Below, piece after piece: positions 1 through 8,433 of a stretch of 64,000 nucleotides of DNA. Where the stretch lies: the NCBI GenBank assembly GCA_964384465.1, contig CAYLLT010000003.1:1-64000 (forward strand), written 5' to 3'. How positions within the stretch are numbered: position 1 is the first letter of the stretch; each line of letters starts with the position of its first letter. Source of the stretch: CAYLLT01 sp964384465. GTDB taxonomy: Bacteria; Planctomycetota; Phycisphaerae; UBA1845; PWPN01. A model generated the notes under the pieces. The model was not told the DNA's origin. It did not search any database and saw only the letters and a program-made list of their open reading frames with translations. A program made the position numbers and the translations under genes.

Positions 1-14
1 GGGCTGGCCTGAAG

Positions 15-110
15 CCCGCCTGCGGCGGGAAAGCGCCGTGAACGGCGCTGGTCACCAGCCGCCGAAAGTGTCACCACCCTTGTGACCCCGGTGTCTCGCC
101 GGTGTTCTGC
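15..110. repeat. Cluster of short hairpins
   Basis: Three adjacent short palindromes are readable: 15-29 (CCCGCC/GGCGGG, loop of 3), 32-49 (8-bp stem AGCGCCGT/ACGGCGCT) and 48-58 (CTGGT/ACCAG). At about 89-104 there is a degenerate copy of the CCGGTG-TCTCG-CCGGTG palindrome that also occurs inside the VIT/VWA gene near 52912. This looks like non-coding dispersed-repeat sequence upstream of the first gene. Confidence 0.5.
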
Positions 111-174
111 CAAATTGCCTTGGCCCGTGTATAATCAAGTTGTCGCCGGACCGAAATGTAAGTAAGCTGCCGGT

Positions 175-360
175 GTGGACCACCGACTCGTCACGCGCTA
201 CGAGCACTGCCCCCTCTGCGGCAGCGCCGAAATCCACCTCGGCCGCGAGCGCAGCGTGAGCGTCGAGCGATGGAAATGCGACAACTGCGGCGAGGCGTTC
301 CTGCCCGCTGATTCCCGCCGTGAAGTAGACCGAGTCATGCATATCCCGAAGCGCGACTGA
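175..360 (+). CDS. Small YgiT/MqsA-like zinc ribbon protein
   Basis: A 61-residue protein with two CxxC knuckles, CPLCG near residue 12 and CDNCGEAFLP near residue 36, about 20 residues apart. That spacing and the CGE motif after the second pair recall YgiT-type zinc fingers of the MqsA antitoxin family, although no MqsR toxin partner is adjacent. The start is a GTG and no strong ribosome binding site is visible, so the start is uncertain. The knuckles support a real zinc-binding protein. The role as antitoxin is only inferred; it could be a stand-alone zinc ribbon. Confidence 0.45.
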   Translation: MDHRLVTRYEHCPLCGSAEIHLGRERSVSVERWKCDNCGEAFLPADSRREVDRVMHIPKRD

Positions 361-461
361 TGGGAATCCCCGGTATCGCCATGAAGTTCCATTATTGTGT
401 GTGCCACCCGTCCGGATACATTCGTGGAAGTCCAGATCTCCTACCACACCGGGATTCGTTG

Positions 462-1325
462 ATGGTGCGTATTCGACATCCGGGGTGCAGTTTGAGCACG
501 ACCCCTCTCAGGTCGCCAGCCACACGCGCGCGTGCCTTCACGCTGCTCGAGGTGCTCGTGGTGGTGGCGATCATCGCGCTGCTGGTTGCGATATTGGTCC
601 CATCGCTTCAGCGGGCCCGCGAGCAGAGCAAGCGCACGATCTGCCTGCACAATCTGCGGCAGCTCAGTATGGCCTGGCTCCAGTATGCTCAGGCGCATCG
701 CGATCGGCTCGTGCGCGGCGTGGCCGAGCCGGAGCCGGGCGTTCCCGAAGACCGGCCCACGCAACGGGGCTGCTGGGTGCGTTACATGGGTACGACACCC
801 GCCACCGAGCCGGTCGATCGCCAGATCCGCGCCATCCGAATGGGCGCGATTTTTCCCTATGCGGGCAAAACGCAGGAGCTGTACCGCTGCCCGGCCACCA
901 GGAAGAACGAGATCCGCACCTACAGTACGGTACACGCGATGAATGGCCTCGAAGGGGTCTTCACGCCGTCGCCACCCGATTATCGGGACTGGGTGGTGCG
1001 CAAACTCGATCAGGTGGAGCGCCCCGCCGCGCGCATCGTCTACCTCGATGATTACCCGGAGAATTGGGACGCCGTCTGGGCGGTGAACAATACCGAACCG
1101 AAGTGGTGGAACCCTCTCCCCATGCGCCACGACAAGGGCACGGCGCTGGGCATGGCCGATAGCCACGGAGAGTGGTGGCGGTGGACGGACAAACGCTCCA
1201 TCGCCTTTGGCGCGCTGACCTGGGCGGCCGCCGAGAGCAGCGTCAAAGTCGCCCAGCCCGACAACCGCGACCTGCGCAGGCTCCAGATCGCCGCCTGGGG
1301 GCGGCTCGGCTACACGTACCCGTGA
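462..1325 (+). CDS. Prepilin-type N-terminal cleavage/methylation domain protein (pseudopilin)
   Basis: This 288-residue protein has a type IV prepilin signature: a basic leader ending in RARA, then FTLLEVLVVVAIIALLVAIL with Glu at position +5 and a hydrophobic helix continuing into PSLQRAREQSKR. The soluble part resembles planctomycete H-X9-DG pseudopilins; the local version is MRHDKGTALGMADSHGEWW near residue 225. It is probably cleaved by a prepilin peptidase and assembled at or exported across the inner membrane. The start at 462 gives a leader of about 25 residues; the frame is open upstream to 360, but those residues look non-coding. No pilus operon surrounds it, as is usual for these proteins in planctomycetes. 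Confidence 0.8.
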   Translation: MVRIRHPGCSLSTTPLRSPATRARAFTLLEVLVVVAIIALLVAILVPSLQRAREQSKRTICLHNLRQLSMAWLQYAQAHRDRLVRGVAEPEPGVPEDRPTQRGCWVRYMGTTPATEPVDRQIRAIRMGAIFPYAGKTQELYRCPATRKNEIRTYSTVHAMNGLEGVFTPSPPDYRDWVVRKLDQVERPAARIVYLDDYPENWDAVWAVNNTEPKWWNPLPMRHDKGTALGMADSHGEWWRWTDKRSIAFGALTWAAAESSVKVAQPDNRDLRRLQIAAWGRLGYTYP

Positions 1326-1424
1326 TCTTGCGAAATAGATCTCCGCGCCGTGCCGCCCGATCTCATTGAGTCGCGCAGGGCAGGTCATCGGCCTGTCTTC
1401 ACCCTCTGCACACATGAGAGTCGC

Positions 1425-1480
1425 GGCAGGTCTGGCGACCTGCCCTACATCACTTACCACGGATGCACTGAGACACGGAG
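1425..1480. repeat. Dispersed hairpin plus conserved tail
   Basis: Positions 1425-1444 form an 8-bp stem (GGCAGGTC/GACCTGCC) with a 4-nt loop; the same CAGGTC-N4-GACCTG core recurs at 18893-18908. The hairpin is followed by an AT-richer string (1458-1480, CCACGGATGCACTGAGACAC and on) of a type I recall as a dispersed repeat in planctomycete intergenic DNA. The 198 bases between the pseudopilin and the next gene hold nothing else recognisable. Confidence 0.45.
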
Positions 1481-1523
1481 AAGAGGATCACGAAAGCGCG
1501 CAAGGTCCAGAATGAATGGCCGA

Positions 1524-2297
1524 TCAACTCTTGTCGGTTGCATCTTCCGATGTATTTTTCAACAGTACTTTGGCCGCTTTTGCGACCGTCTTTCGCGCTG
1601 CTTCGGCTTTGTCACCCTCCAACAGCTCACGTTTGATGACTTCGTTTTCGATTACTGTTTGAATCTCACTGACGTCGATACTAACCCCGCGGGAGACGCG
1701 TCGCAATTCGGTTTTGATCGTAGCCAACACCTTTTCTGAAAGGATTGTTGCTCCAATCACGTAGCGGTCCAGCGCCTCCCTTTCCACGTGATATTCTTCG
1801 ATGGCCGATTTGGCCCACCCTTCCTTGCAGAGCAAAAAGAGCAACCCGAGATCGTCTTCCGATTTGTGATCCAGATCACAAAAATCAATGTCGAGTACAA
1901 GCTCGTACGCGATTTGACCTTTGCACTCGACGTAATAGGCTCGCCAGTGCTGACCGTTGGTCAGCAACACCCACTCGACACCTTGATTAGCCGCGTAGTT
2001 CACTGCCTGGGTAACGTGCGAATCTTTCAAAACCTGTCCAATCGCCTTTACCTCAATCAAAGTTTGCAACTTATCGCCCGTCTTTGTAGCAAGGTCACAA
2101 TAGGTGCTTTTAATAGCAAATTCGGAGGTGATTTCCGTGAACTTGTCGTATCCCAGGACCTCCGAAAGGATTTCGGTGACTAGAATCACGGTGTCTGCCT
2201 CGCCCACGTCGGCGGCCTTTCGACCATCTATGATCGGCTGGAACTTCTTGATACCGTCGATCAACCTTTCTTGAACTTTTTTAGAAATCGAAGCCAT
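1524..2297 (-). CDS. Stand-alone HsdR_N-like (type I restriction R N-terminal) nuclease-domain protein
   Basis: A 257-residue protein whose first about 170 residues resemble the N-terminal nuclease domain of type I restriction HsdR subunits: a helical start, then STYCDLATKTGDK followed by LIEVKAIGQ (PD-(D/E)xK core, with E and K of the EVK motif near residue 83) and VTQAVNYAANQGVEWVLLTNGQHWRAYYV. The helicase domains of a true HsdR (about 1000 residues) are missing and no HsdM or HsdS is nearby. The C-terminal about 80 residues are charged and helical. The gene is visibly AT-richer than its neighbours, suggesting horizontal acquisition. A good ribosome binding site (GAGGTG, about 4 nt before ATG) supports the start. 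It may act on foreign DNA, but that is inferred. Confidence 0.7.
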   Translation of the reverse strand: MASISKKVQERLIDGIKKFQPIIDGRKAADVGEADTVILVTEILSEVLGYDKFTEITSEFAIKSTYCDLATKTGDKLQTLIEVKAIGQVLKDSHVTQAVNYAANQGVEWVLLTNGQHWRAYYVECKGQIAYELVLDIDFCDLDHKSEDDLGLLFLLCKEGWAKSAIEEYHVEREALDRYVIGATILSEKVLATIKTELRRVSRGVSIDVSEIQTVIENEVIKRELLEGDKAEAARKTVAKAAKVLLKNTSEDATDKS

Positions 2298-2658
2298 TTT
2301 TCACCTCAAGAGTTGGGCGCAAACCAGAAACACCGGCGTAAGGGGCGGGTGTGAGTCTATTGGCTGGATGATTCCGGGTCAAGCACATTGACCAAATCGG
2401 TGATCATCACTGGCTGTGGTGGGACAATTCTTCTTGCGTGCGACTGCTCCGCGAGCAGTGCTTCTTCCGTGAGTCTCAGATTTCCGGCACTGCCGACACG
2501 TGGCTGAGGACGAGTACGGGCCGCCGGCCCATCTGCTCGTTGCCGACGGTGGGGTTGAGGTCGGCCCATACCGATCCAATCGTCGATCAGGCAGTGAAGG
2601 GATTCGCTCCGATCTTCAGGAGACATGCCATATGGCATCATTCACCCCGCTTCAGCGA
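2298..2658. other. Intergenic stretch without a recognisable gene
   Basis: About 360 bases between the HsdR_N-like gene and the DUF5615 toxin gene. An open frame of 94 codons exists on the minus strand (2357-2641), but its translation is rich in Arg, Pro and Ser, matches no family I know, and has no ribosome binding site. I see no transposase remnant, hairpin family or tRNA here. It may be decayed coding sequence. Confidence 0.4.
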
Positions 2659-3006
2659 TCAGATGTATCGCACCTGATCCAGCATCTCATCGGCGGTGAC
2701 ATGGTTGAGTATCTTGAGCAAGCGCTGAAGAATATCATGGGGCGTCCGCCTGACGGCGATGATGATCCCGGCGTGGGACCGTCCTGCGGTGACATACTCC
2801 CGCGCCAGGGTCTCGAAATCCGCGCGGTTATGGGTCAGAAGCGCCATGTCCCCTGCGGCCGCAAACGCTAATTGTTCCGCATCATCGCAAGAGAGATTGC
2901 CCGCCTCCTGGGTTGTCTGGAGCTCGAATCCACGAGCACGAATCAGCTTGCCCAGAAGCTGGCTGACATCCTCGTCGAGATAAAGGTGGATGAAGAGGCG
3001 TTCCAT
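2659..3006 (-). CDS. DUF5615 family PIN-like toxin
   Basis: A 115-residue protein with the DUF5615 pattern: an N-terminal acidic LYLDEDV motif, GFELQTTQEAGNLSCDDAEQL, and LLTHNRADFETLAREY in the middle. These carry the conserved Asp and Glu residues of a PIN-like fold. Family members are the putative RNase toxins of two-gene modules with DUF433 antitoxins, which is exactly the arrangement here: the start codon overlaps the stop of the upstream DUF433 gene by one base (TGATG), so the two are probably translationally coupled. RNase activity is known only by fold analogy. Confidence 0.85.
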   Translation of the reverse strand: MERLFIHLYLDEDVSQLLGKLIRARGFELQTTQEAGNLSCDDAEQLAFAAAGDMALLTHNRADFETLAREYVTAGRSHAGIIIAVRRTPHDILQRLLKILNHVTADEMLDQVRYI

Positions 3007-3284
3007 CAGGTCCGCGTCAGCGAATCAACCTCGTCATCGGCGATCCGGTTTCGTTCGATGTACTGGTGGATTTCGTCGGTATGATCGCTGTAGTAGCTCA
3101 GCGCGTCGAACACCTGAGCGAGCGTCAGGTGAGGTAAATGTGTGGGAATCTCCTCCGGCGCCACGCCCTGCCGCCAGAGTTCCACCACCGCCCGCACTGG
3201 CGTACGCGTACCGGCGACGATCGGCTCGCCGCTCAGGATCGCGGGATTGCGGACGATGTAATGGTGTTCCGTCGCCGTCGTCAT
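3006..3284 (-). CDS. DUF433 family antitoxin
   Basis: A 92-residue protein with a typical DUF433 helix-turn-helix layout: ILSGEPIVAGTRTPVRAVVELWRQGVAPEEIPTHLPHLTLAQVFDALSYYSDHTDEI. This family is usually the DNA-binding antitoxin and autorepressor upstream of DUF5615 toxins. It is first in the two-gene operon and overlaps the toxin start by one base. An operator would be expected just above 3284, but I cannot define one from sequence alone. Confidence 0.87.
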   Translation of the reverse strand: MTTATEHHYIVRNPAILSGEPIVAGTRTPVRAVVELWRQGVAPEEIPTHLPHLTLAQVFDALSYYSDHTDEIHQYIERNRIADDEVDSLTRT

Positions 3285-3348
3285 CCTATCGTCCTTCGAT
3301 AACCATTGTCAGACTAACAAGGCATGCCTGCGAATGTCAACTTAGGTT

Positions 3349-4905
3349 TCAGACCTTCAGCAGACGACACGCCTCGGCGTAGCCGGCGGCGGGGCGGCCG
3401 TACTCGCTGGCGGTCACCCGCGCGAGGGCGGTCAATTGCCGCCAGCGGAAAGCGGGCCGCGTCGCGGCGAACTCCTGGCTCACCGTGCGGTAGTACTTCT
3501 CCGCGTGCAGCGCGCCGTCCTCGCTGGTCGCGTACCGCAGGAGGAGATCGAACACCGGGCGAGCAGGGTAACCGAGTTCGCCGTAACGGTGGATGACCGC
3601 GCTGGCCTGCGCCTGGAGGTTCCCGCGGATGGCAGTGTCGGCCTCACGAAGCAGCTCGGCCTGATCGGTGGTTTTGACGCCTTCGAGGTGGAGAGCAAAA
3701 GGAAGCGGTTTCCAGTTGAGGAAGTCACCGCCGCGGTTGGTGCGGTCCGTGGCCACCTGGTACCCGCCCAGGATCAGGCACGCGAACGTATTGCGGGCAT
3801 TGCTCACGCGGGCCAGGTTGCGCCACGCATTCGCCGAGTCGCAGGCGTGAACGCCGATCGAATCGCCGTGCACGCTGCCGATCGGCTTGCCGGATACCTC
3901 CTGGCTGGGCTGCCGCCCGACGTCGCGGAGAACCAGTTGATTGGCGGCCAGCGCAATGGCTTCGCCCAGGGCGGCGGGCGCGAAACCTTCGGCCAGCGCC
4001 GCGGCGACGGCCTCGGCGGCCTGCTGCGGCGTGGACCGGAAGATCGTCTGGCTCATCTCCTCGATCCACTTGTCGTCAGCGGTCCGATCCCCCGGCGAGC
4101 GGCCCAGCAGGTGGTGCTGCTCGAGCATCTGGGGAAGGAGTGTCCGCGGCTGGTCCCAATCCGCCGGCCGAGCATGGCATTCAGCCTTGACGCAGAAACG
4201 GACCGACTGGCGGAGCAGCGTGTGCGCCTGCTCCTTGCCGATCAGATCCAGCAGGTCCCACGACCGATAGGGCAGCACGACCCGGTGCACTTCGGTGTTA
4301 TCCTGCACCGCCAGCAGCAGCTCGTTGAGCGCGTCCTCGGGCGACCGTTGTGCCAGCGTGGCGAACGTCCGCTCCGCTCGGTTCACGTCCTTGCCCCGAA
4401 CCGCCTCGCGCAAAAGCTCGCCGCTCGCTCGATCGGGCAGCCCCTCCGGCTTGACCGGATGCAGCACCTCGGTCTCGCGACCGCCGCTCTCCTGAATGCG
4501 GTTGGTGTTCCGGTACAACACCTTGAAGACCGGCAGCGCCTGGCGCTCCTTGGGCAGTTCAAGGGCCATGTGATAGGCCGGGGCCAGCGCCATCATCGTG
4601 TGGAAGCCCACGTAGTCCTCACCGCCGAACTTCCGCGCATTGGCCAGCGCGGCCGCCGCGACCAACTGGCGCAGATCGGTGCCCGCGTTCAGCCGCTCCA
4701 CGAGAACGGGTATCAAGCGGTTGACCGGCGTCTCCTGCATCAGGCAGACGAGCGGCTCCAGCGGGCCGAACGAAAGCGAGTCCGGCCCATCTTCGCCGCG
4801 TTCTTTGGCCAGCCCCAGCTCGGCCGCCATGTGGTATCCCACGCTGGCGACGAGCATGCCTCGACCCACGTCCGCAAGAAACTCTCGACGGTTGGACGGT
4901 TTCAT
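3349..4905 (-). CDS. Tat-signal-containing conserved planctomycete protein of unknown function
   Basis: A 518-residue protein starting with a twin-arginine-like leader (NRREFLADVGRGMLVASVG), so it is probably exported folded. The rest is almost entirely alpha-helical, with segments such as RNTNRIQESGGRETEVLHP, MLEQHHLLGRSPG and IGVHACDSANAWRNLARVSN; His, Cys and Asp in the last could bind a ligand or metal, but no known active site is recognisable. I recall similar proteins in planctomycete genomes without assigned function. It stands alone between the TA pair and the secretion ATPase, both gaps being non-coding. A long open frame on the opposite strand (3436-5100) is a shadow. Confidence 0.75.
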   Translation of the reverse strand: MKPSNRREFLADVGRGMLVASVGYHMAAELGLAKERGEDGPDSLSFGPLEPLVCLMQETPVNRLIPVLVERLNAGTDLRQLVAAAALANARKFGGEDYVGFHTMMALAPAYHMALELPKERQALPVFKVLYRNTNRIQESGGRETEVLHPVKPEGLPDRASGELLREAVRGKDVNRAERTFATLAQRSPEDALNELLLAVQDNTEVHRVVLPYRSWDLLDLIGKEQAHTLLRQSVRFCVKAECHARPADWDQPRTLLPQMLEQHHLLGRSPGDRTADDKWIEEMSQTIFRSTPQQAAEAVAAALAEGFAPAALGEAIALAANQLVLRDVGRQPSQEVSGKPIGSVHGDSIGVHACDSANAWRNLARVSNARNTFACLILGGYQVATDRTNRGGDFLNWKPLPFALHLEGVKTTDQAELLREADTAIRGNLQAQASAVIHRYGELGYPARPVFDLLLRYATSEDGALHAEKYYRTVSQEFAATRPAFRWRQLTALARVTASEYGRPAAGYAEACRLLKV

Positions 4906-5033
4906 GATGTTGTCCTCCTGCGAGGAAGACTCTGCTGCCGGCAGGGTCTAGCCGGCCCAATAGCATGCAGCAAAGGAAATGAGAGGTCAGTAATAGTTTA
5001 CCATCTGCCGGGCGGGAATCAACCAACGTCGCA

Positions 5034-6746
5034 TTACTCGCGCGACGCCACGCGTTCGACCTCTTCGATGGTGGTGACGCCCTCGGCGACGCGTTTGTAG
5101 CCGCTTTCGACGAGCGTCTGGTAGGTGAACTCGCCGGCGGCGCGGCGGATATCGTGGATGGTCTTGGTGGTCATCAGCGCGTCGCGGAGGTTGTCGTTGA
5201 AATTGAGCAGCTCGAAGATGGCCATGCGGCCCCAGAAGCCGACGTTCATGCAGCGGCGGCAGCCGACGTTGGTGAACAGCTCGCCGATCTTCTGGTTCTC
5301 CATCTTCATCTGCACGAGTTGGCTGGGCTTGGGCCGGTACGGCTTCTTGCAATACTGGCACAGCACGCGAATGAGCCGCTGGGCCAGGCACACCGAGACC
5401 GAGTTGGCGATCATGTACGCCTCCACGCCGAGGTCGAGCAGCCGGAAGACCGAGCCGATGGTGTCGCGGGCGTGCAGCGTGGTGAACACCAGATGCCCGG
5501 TCATCGCCGCCTGCATCGCCGTTTGCGCCGTCTCCTTGTCGCGAATCTCGCCGACCAGGATCACGTCCGGGTCCTGCCGCAGCACCGACTTGAGCAGGTG
5601 GCTGAAGGTGAGGCCCTTCTTGTTGTCGGTCTGGATCTGCGTGATGCCCTTGAGGTGATATTCGATCGGGTCCTCGATGGTCACCACGTTGCGCGACTTG
5701 ATATCGATCGAACGCAGGGCGGTATACAGCGTGGTGGTCTTGCCGCTGCCGGTGGGGCCGCTGACGATCATCATCCCCGCGTCGAGATGGCAGATGGACC
5801 GGACCTGCTTAAGCATCACCGCCGAGAGGCCGAGATCCTGCACATCGTTCGGGACGCCGGCGGTATCGAGAATGCGGATCACCAGTTTTTCGCCGTTCAT
5901 GGTCGGCGTCATGGACACGCGGCAATCGATGCGGCGGCCGACGTTGACGGTGAAGCTGCCTTCCTGCACGGCCGTTCGCCCGGCGATGTTCAGGTCGGTG
6001 AGCACCTTGATGACGCCCAGTAGCCCGCGGCCGATCGACGTTGGCAGCAGCAGGATGGGCAGCATCTTGCCGTCCACGCGGAAGCGGATCTGCGATCCTT
6101 CCGGCTCCGGGTCGAAGTGCAGGTCGGTCGCCCGCGTGCGAAACGCCCCGTAGAAGACCAGCCGCAGCGTCCGCACGGCTTCGCTGGCCTGTTCGGCCTT
6201 CTCGCCCGTGCCCGCGTGCATCGCTTTTCCGTGGCAATCGACGAACGTGACATCGGTCAGGCTGAATCCGGGTTCGACACCGGCCGCGCGGAGCGTGTTC
6301 AACTCCCGGCGGGCACTGGCCACCAGTTGATCGGCGGTGGGGGGGCCGGAAGGTTTTTCTTCTTCTACCTTCTCCTCCTCAGGGAGCAGCTCGGCGACGG
6401 GGGCCTCATCCTCACCGGCCGCGGTGGTTTCGGATGCGTCGATCAGCTCCACCGGCGGCACCGACGCCTCGAACAGCCGCATCACCGTCCGGCCGATGCA
6501 GAACGCCTCGCCGAACTGGAGCACGATCTTGTCGATCCGCTCGCCGTTGACCCGCGTGCCGTTGCGCGAGTTCAGGTCCTGGAGCAGGTATCCGCCGGAG
6601 AAGGGCTGAAGCGTGCAGTGATGGCGGCTGGAGCGGTCGTCCTCGATGACGATGTCGTTGTTGCCCTGCCGCCCGATGCTGATCGTACCGTCGGGCAGCT
6701 CGATGGAGCGCGAACCGCTGGGCGTGAGGATTTGAATGACCGGCAT
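5034..6746 (-). CDS. FHA domain fused to GspE/PilB-type secretion ATPase
   Basis: A 570-residue fusion. Residues about 1-95 are an FHA phosphopeptide-binding domain (ISIGRQGNNDIVIEDDRSSRHH, then LQDLNSRNGTRVNG). An acidic linker (residues about 100-135) follows, then a type II secretion/type IV pilus ATPase with Walker A GPTGSGKTTTLY near residue 327, Asp box and Walker B (VILVGEIRDKETAQTAMQAA), His box GHLVFTTLHA, and a C-terminal CxxC...CxxC zinc finger (CQYCKK, CRRCMN). It should power assembly of pseudopilins such as those at 462-1325 and 56878-57750. The FHA domain suggests control by Ser/Thr phosphorylation in place of the usual N1 domain. It lies 10 bases downstream of a lipoprotein gene, probably one operon. 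Confidence 0.9.
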   Translation of the reverse strand: MPVIQILTPSGSRSIELPDGTISIGRQGNNDIVIEDDRSSRHHCTLQPFSGGYLLQDLNSRNGTRVNGERIDKIVLQFGEAFCIGRTVMRLFEASVPPVELIDASETTAAGEDEAPVAELLPEEEKVEEEKPSGPPTADQLVASARRELNTLRAAGVEPGFSLTDVTFVDCHGKAMHAGTGEKAEQASEAVRTLRLVFYGAFRTRATDLHFDPEPEGSQIRFRVDGKMLPILLLPTSIGRGLLGVIKVLTDLNIAGRTAVQEGSFTVNVGRRIDCRVSMTPTMNGEKLVIRILDTAGVPNDVQDLGLSAVMLKQVRSICHLDAGMMIVSGPTGSGKTTTLYTALRSIDIKSRNVVTIEDPIEYHLKGITQIQTDNKKGLTFSHLLKSVLRQDPDVILVGEIRDKETAQTAMQAAMTGHLVFTTLHARDTIGSVFRLLDLGVEAYMIANSVSVCLAQRLIRVLCQYCKKPYRPKPSQLVQMKMENQKIGELFTNVGCRRCMNVGFWGRMAIFELLNFNDNLRDALMTTKTIHDIRRAAGEFTYQTLVESGYKRVAEGVTTIEEVERVASRE

Positions 6747-6756
6747 GTTCTCTACT

Positions 6757-7467
6757 TCACTTCGCAGCGGGCTGCGTCGCCGCCGGCGAGAAGCTCAGTT
6801 GCATCTTCAACTGGCCGATCTCCAGCCGGGCCTTCGCTTCCTGGTTCGCGGCCGAGCCGGCGTTCACCTTGCCGTACAACATCACATCATAGCTCTGCTG
6901 CGGCTCGAATCTCACCGAGAGCGTGCGCTGATCCTGTGTGGACCCCTCGCCGGCCGATTGATCGCTGGTGCCCTGGACGATGGCCACCTTCGCCAGCACC
7001 TGCTTTCGCCCATCCATTACCACCAGAAAGAGGTTGGCGTTGGCCAATGTATCTCCCGCGGGCTGCGTCGAGGCCGTCACCGATTGCTTGAGCGCGAACT
7101 CCACCTGAATGCCGACCTGCTGGCCCGCGCTGGAACGATTATCGATACGGTGCCCGATATTGAATTCGGCGGAGGCCGACCCGCCGTTGCCCGCTTCGGC
7201 CAGGCAGAGGGCCTCGCCCGCTGGTGTCGCGTTCGACTCCCCGCGGGCCCGGCCGTCCACGCCGGGGTTCTGGCTGCTCTTCTTGATGTGAATGGCGAAG
7301 GGATGATCCGCCGGCAGGTTCAGCGGAGCGACGGGGGCGTCGGCCTTGATCACGTGCTGCTGTTCGGCCGGCACACGCACATCGCCGAAGTCGGTCTCGC
7401 TACAGCCGCCGGCCGGCAGCGCGGATACCCAGAATATGCCCATCAACGACCAGCGTTGCCACCCCAT
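6757..7467 (-). CDS. Putative lipoprotein of unknown function
   Basis: A 236-residue protein with a signal sequence and lipobox (SALPAGGC) giving a mature Cys near residue 22. The mature part is predicted beta-rich: repeated segments such as QVGIQVEFALKQSV, ANLFLVVMDGRKQVLAKVAI and YDVMLYGKVNAGS, ending in LKMQLSFSPAATQPAAK. It resembles no family I can name. It ends 10 bases before the FHA-GspE start on the same strand, so the two are probably cotranscribed and this protein may be an envelope partner of the secretion ATPase; that is an inference from spacing only. Confidence 0.65.
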   Translation of the reverse strand: MGWQRWSLMGIFWVSALPAGGCSETDFGDVRVPAEQQHVIKADAPVAPLNLPADHPFAIHIKKSSQNPGVDGRARGESNATPAGEALCLAEAGNGGSASAEFNIGHRIDNRSSAGQQVGIQVEFALKQSVTASTQPAGDTLANANLFLVVMDGRKQVLAKVAIVQGTSDQSAGEGSTQDQRTLSVRFEPQQSYDVMLYGKVNAGSAANQEAKARLEIGQLKMQLSFSPAATQPAAK

Positions 7468-7728
7468 GCCGATCTCCTGTTCCTCGACCGGCTGCGCGCC
7501 CCCGCCGCAGCCTCAAACCTGCCGAAAGGCATCTTTTCTCTTTTACACCCGCGAAAGCTATCACTCCGCCCCCGGCTTGTAAATCGCAGGCTTCAGACCG
7601 CTGATCCGTACAGTGCCAAGTGGTCCAGGGATCGACCGATAAAATTCCAGGTAGTCGGACAGTCTTGATAGTTCGGTTGGAATGGCGGAATTGGGCCTCA
7701 CACGCCCGCACCAATTAGCCGATCCGGT

Positions 7729-8247
7729 ATGGACAGGAAACCGCCGCGGCGGACCGCTTTTTCGGGGATCTGCGGTATGTCCATGGACAAATCCGGTGAT
7801 GATTTTCTGAATATGCTCCTCGACGAGCTCGAGACCCGGGCCCAGCAGCAGCATCTCAAAAAGCACTCCGACAGCGAGTGGTCTTGCCAGCGGAAGCACG
7901 CGCGGAACCCGTTTCGCGCCGCCTGCAATGTTCATTTTTTCGCCCAGAGCTCGTTCGCCGTCGCCTCCCTGAAGGGCCGCACGCGAAACCTGTCGAGAAG
8001 CGGAGTGGGACTCCTTGTCCGCAGAGTGTTCCGCGTCGGTGAGCCGCTTGAGGTGGAGATTCTCGTGCCCGATCGGACGCCGATGTACATGGCCGGCCTG
8101 GTGACGTTCTGCCGTTACGCCGGCCGCGGTTACCACGAAGTCGGCGTCGCGCTGCGCGTCGCCGGTTCCAAGCCGGTCTTCTCCACCAATCCATCCGCGG
8201 CGATGGAAAAGCATCATTGGCTGCGGCTGGATCCGAACCTTGTATAA
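7729..8247 (+). CDS. PilZ domain protein (putative c-di-GMP binding)
   Basis: Up to 172 residues. The core from about residue 55 carries RKHARNPFR (the RxxxR loop) followed by TRNLSRSGVGLLVRRVFRVGEPLEVEILVP, matching the PilZ (D/N)xSxxG motif with Asn in place of the first Asp. PilZ domains bind cyclic di-GMP and regulate surface and pilus functions. Alternative starts exist at 7777 and 7783 (MSMDKSGDDF), the former preceded by GGGGAT; the first 16 residues from 7729 look unconserved. Convergent or divergent neighbours do not form an operon with it. Confidence 0.75.
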   Translation: MDRKPPRRTAFSGICGMSMDKSGDDFLNMLLDELETRAQQQHLKKHSDSEWSCQRKHARNPFRAACNVHFFAQSSFAVASLKGRTRNLSRSGVGLLVRRVFRVGEPLEVEILVPDRTPMYMAGLVTFCRYAGRGYHEVGVALRVAGSKPVFSTNPSAAMEKHHWLRLDPNLV

Positions 8248-8433
8248 ACCGCCGCGCGCCTTCGCGAGGATTGTTTCATCTTGATGCCCAATTCGCTGGC
8301 CGGTACAGAGCCTGGTCTCGTCCTGCCGGATCGATCTGCCCCCGCCAAACAGTGCCACGGCAGCGCCCGACCGGATGCAACGCCAAATGAGCAATCTGGC
8401 ATTTCATCGTGACTTACGTTACATAATCAGGCA

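Noticed and set aside
2357..2641. Possible 94-residue protein
   Set aside because: No ribosome binding site, no family resemblance, unusual Arg/Pro/Ser content; reported only as an intergenic stretch.
3436..5100. Long plus-strand open frame of 554 codons
   Set aside because: It is the complement of the Tat-signal protein gene; its translation is Arg/Gln/Leu-rich without motifs, a usual artefact of high GC.
7561..8394. Minus-strand open frame of 277 codons
   Set aside because: Antisense to the PilZ gene, with no family resemblance and no ribosome binding site.
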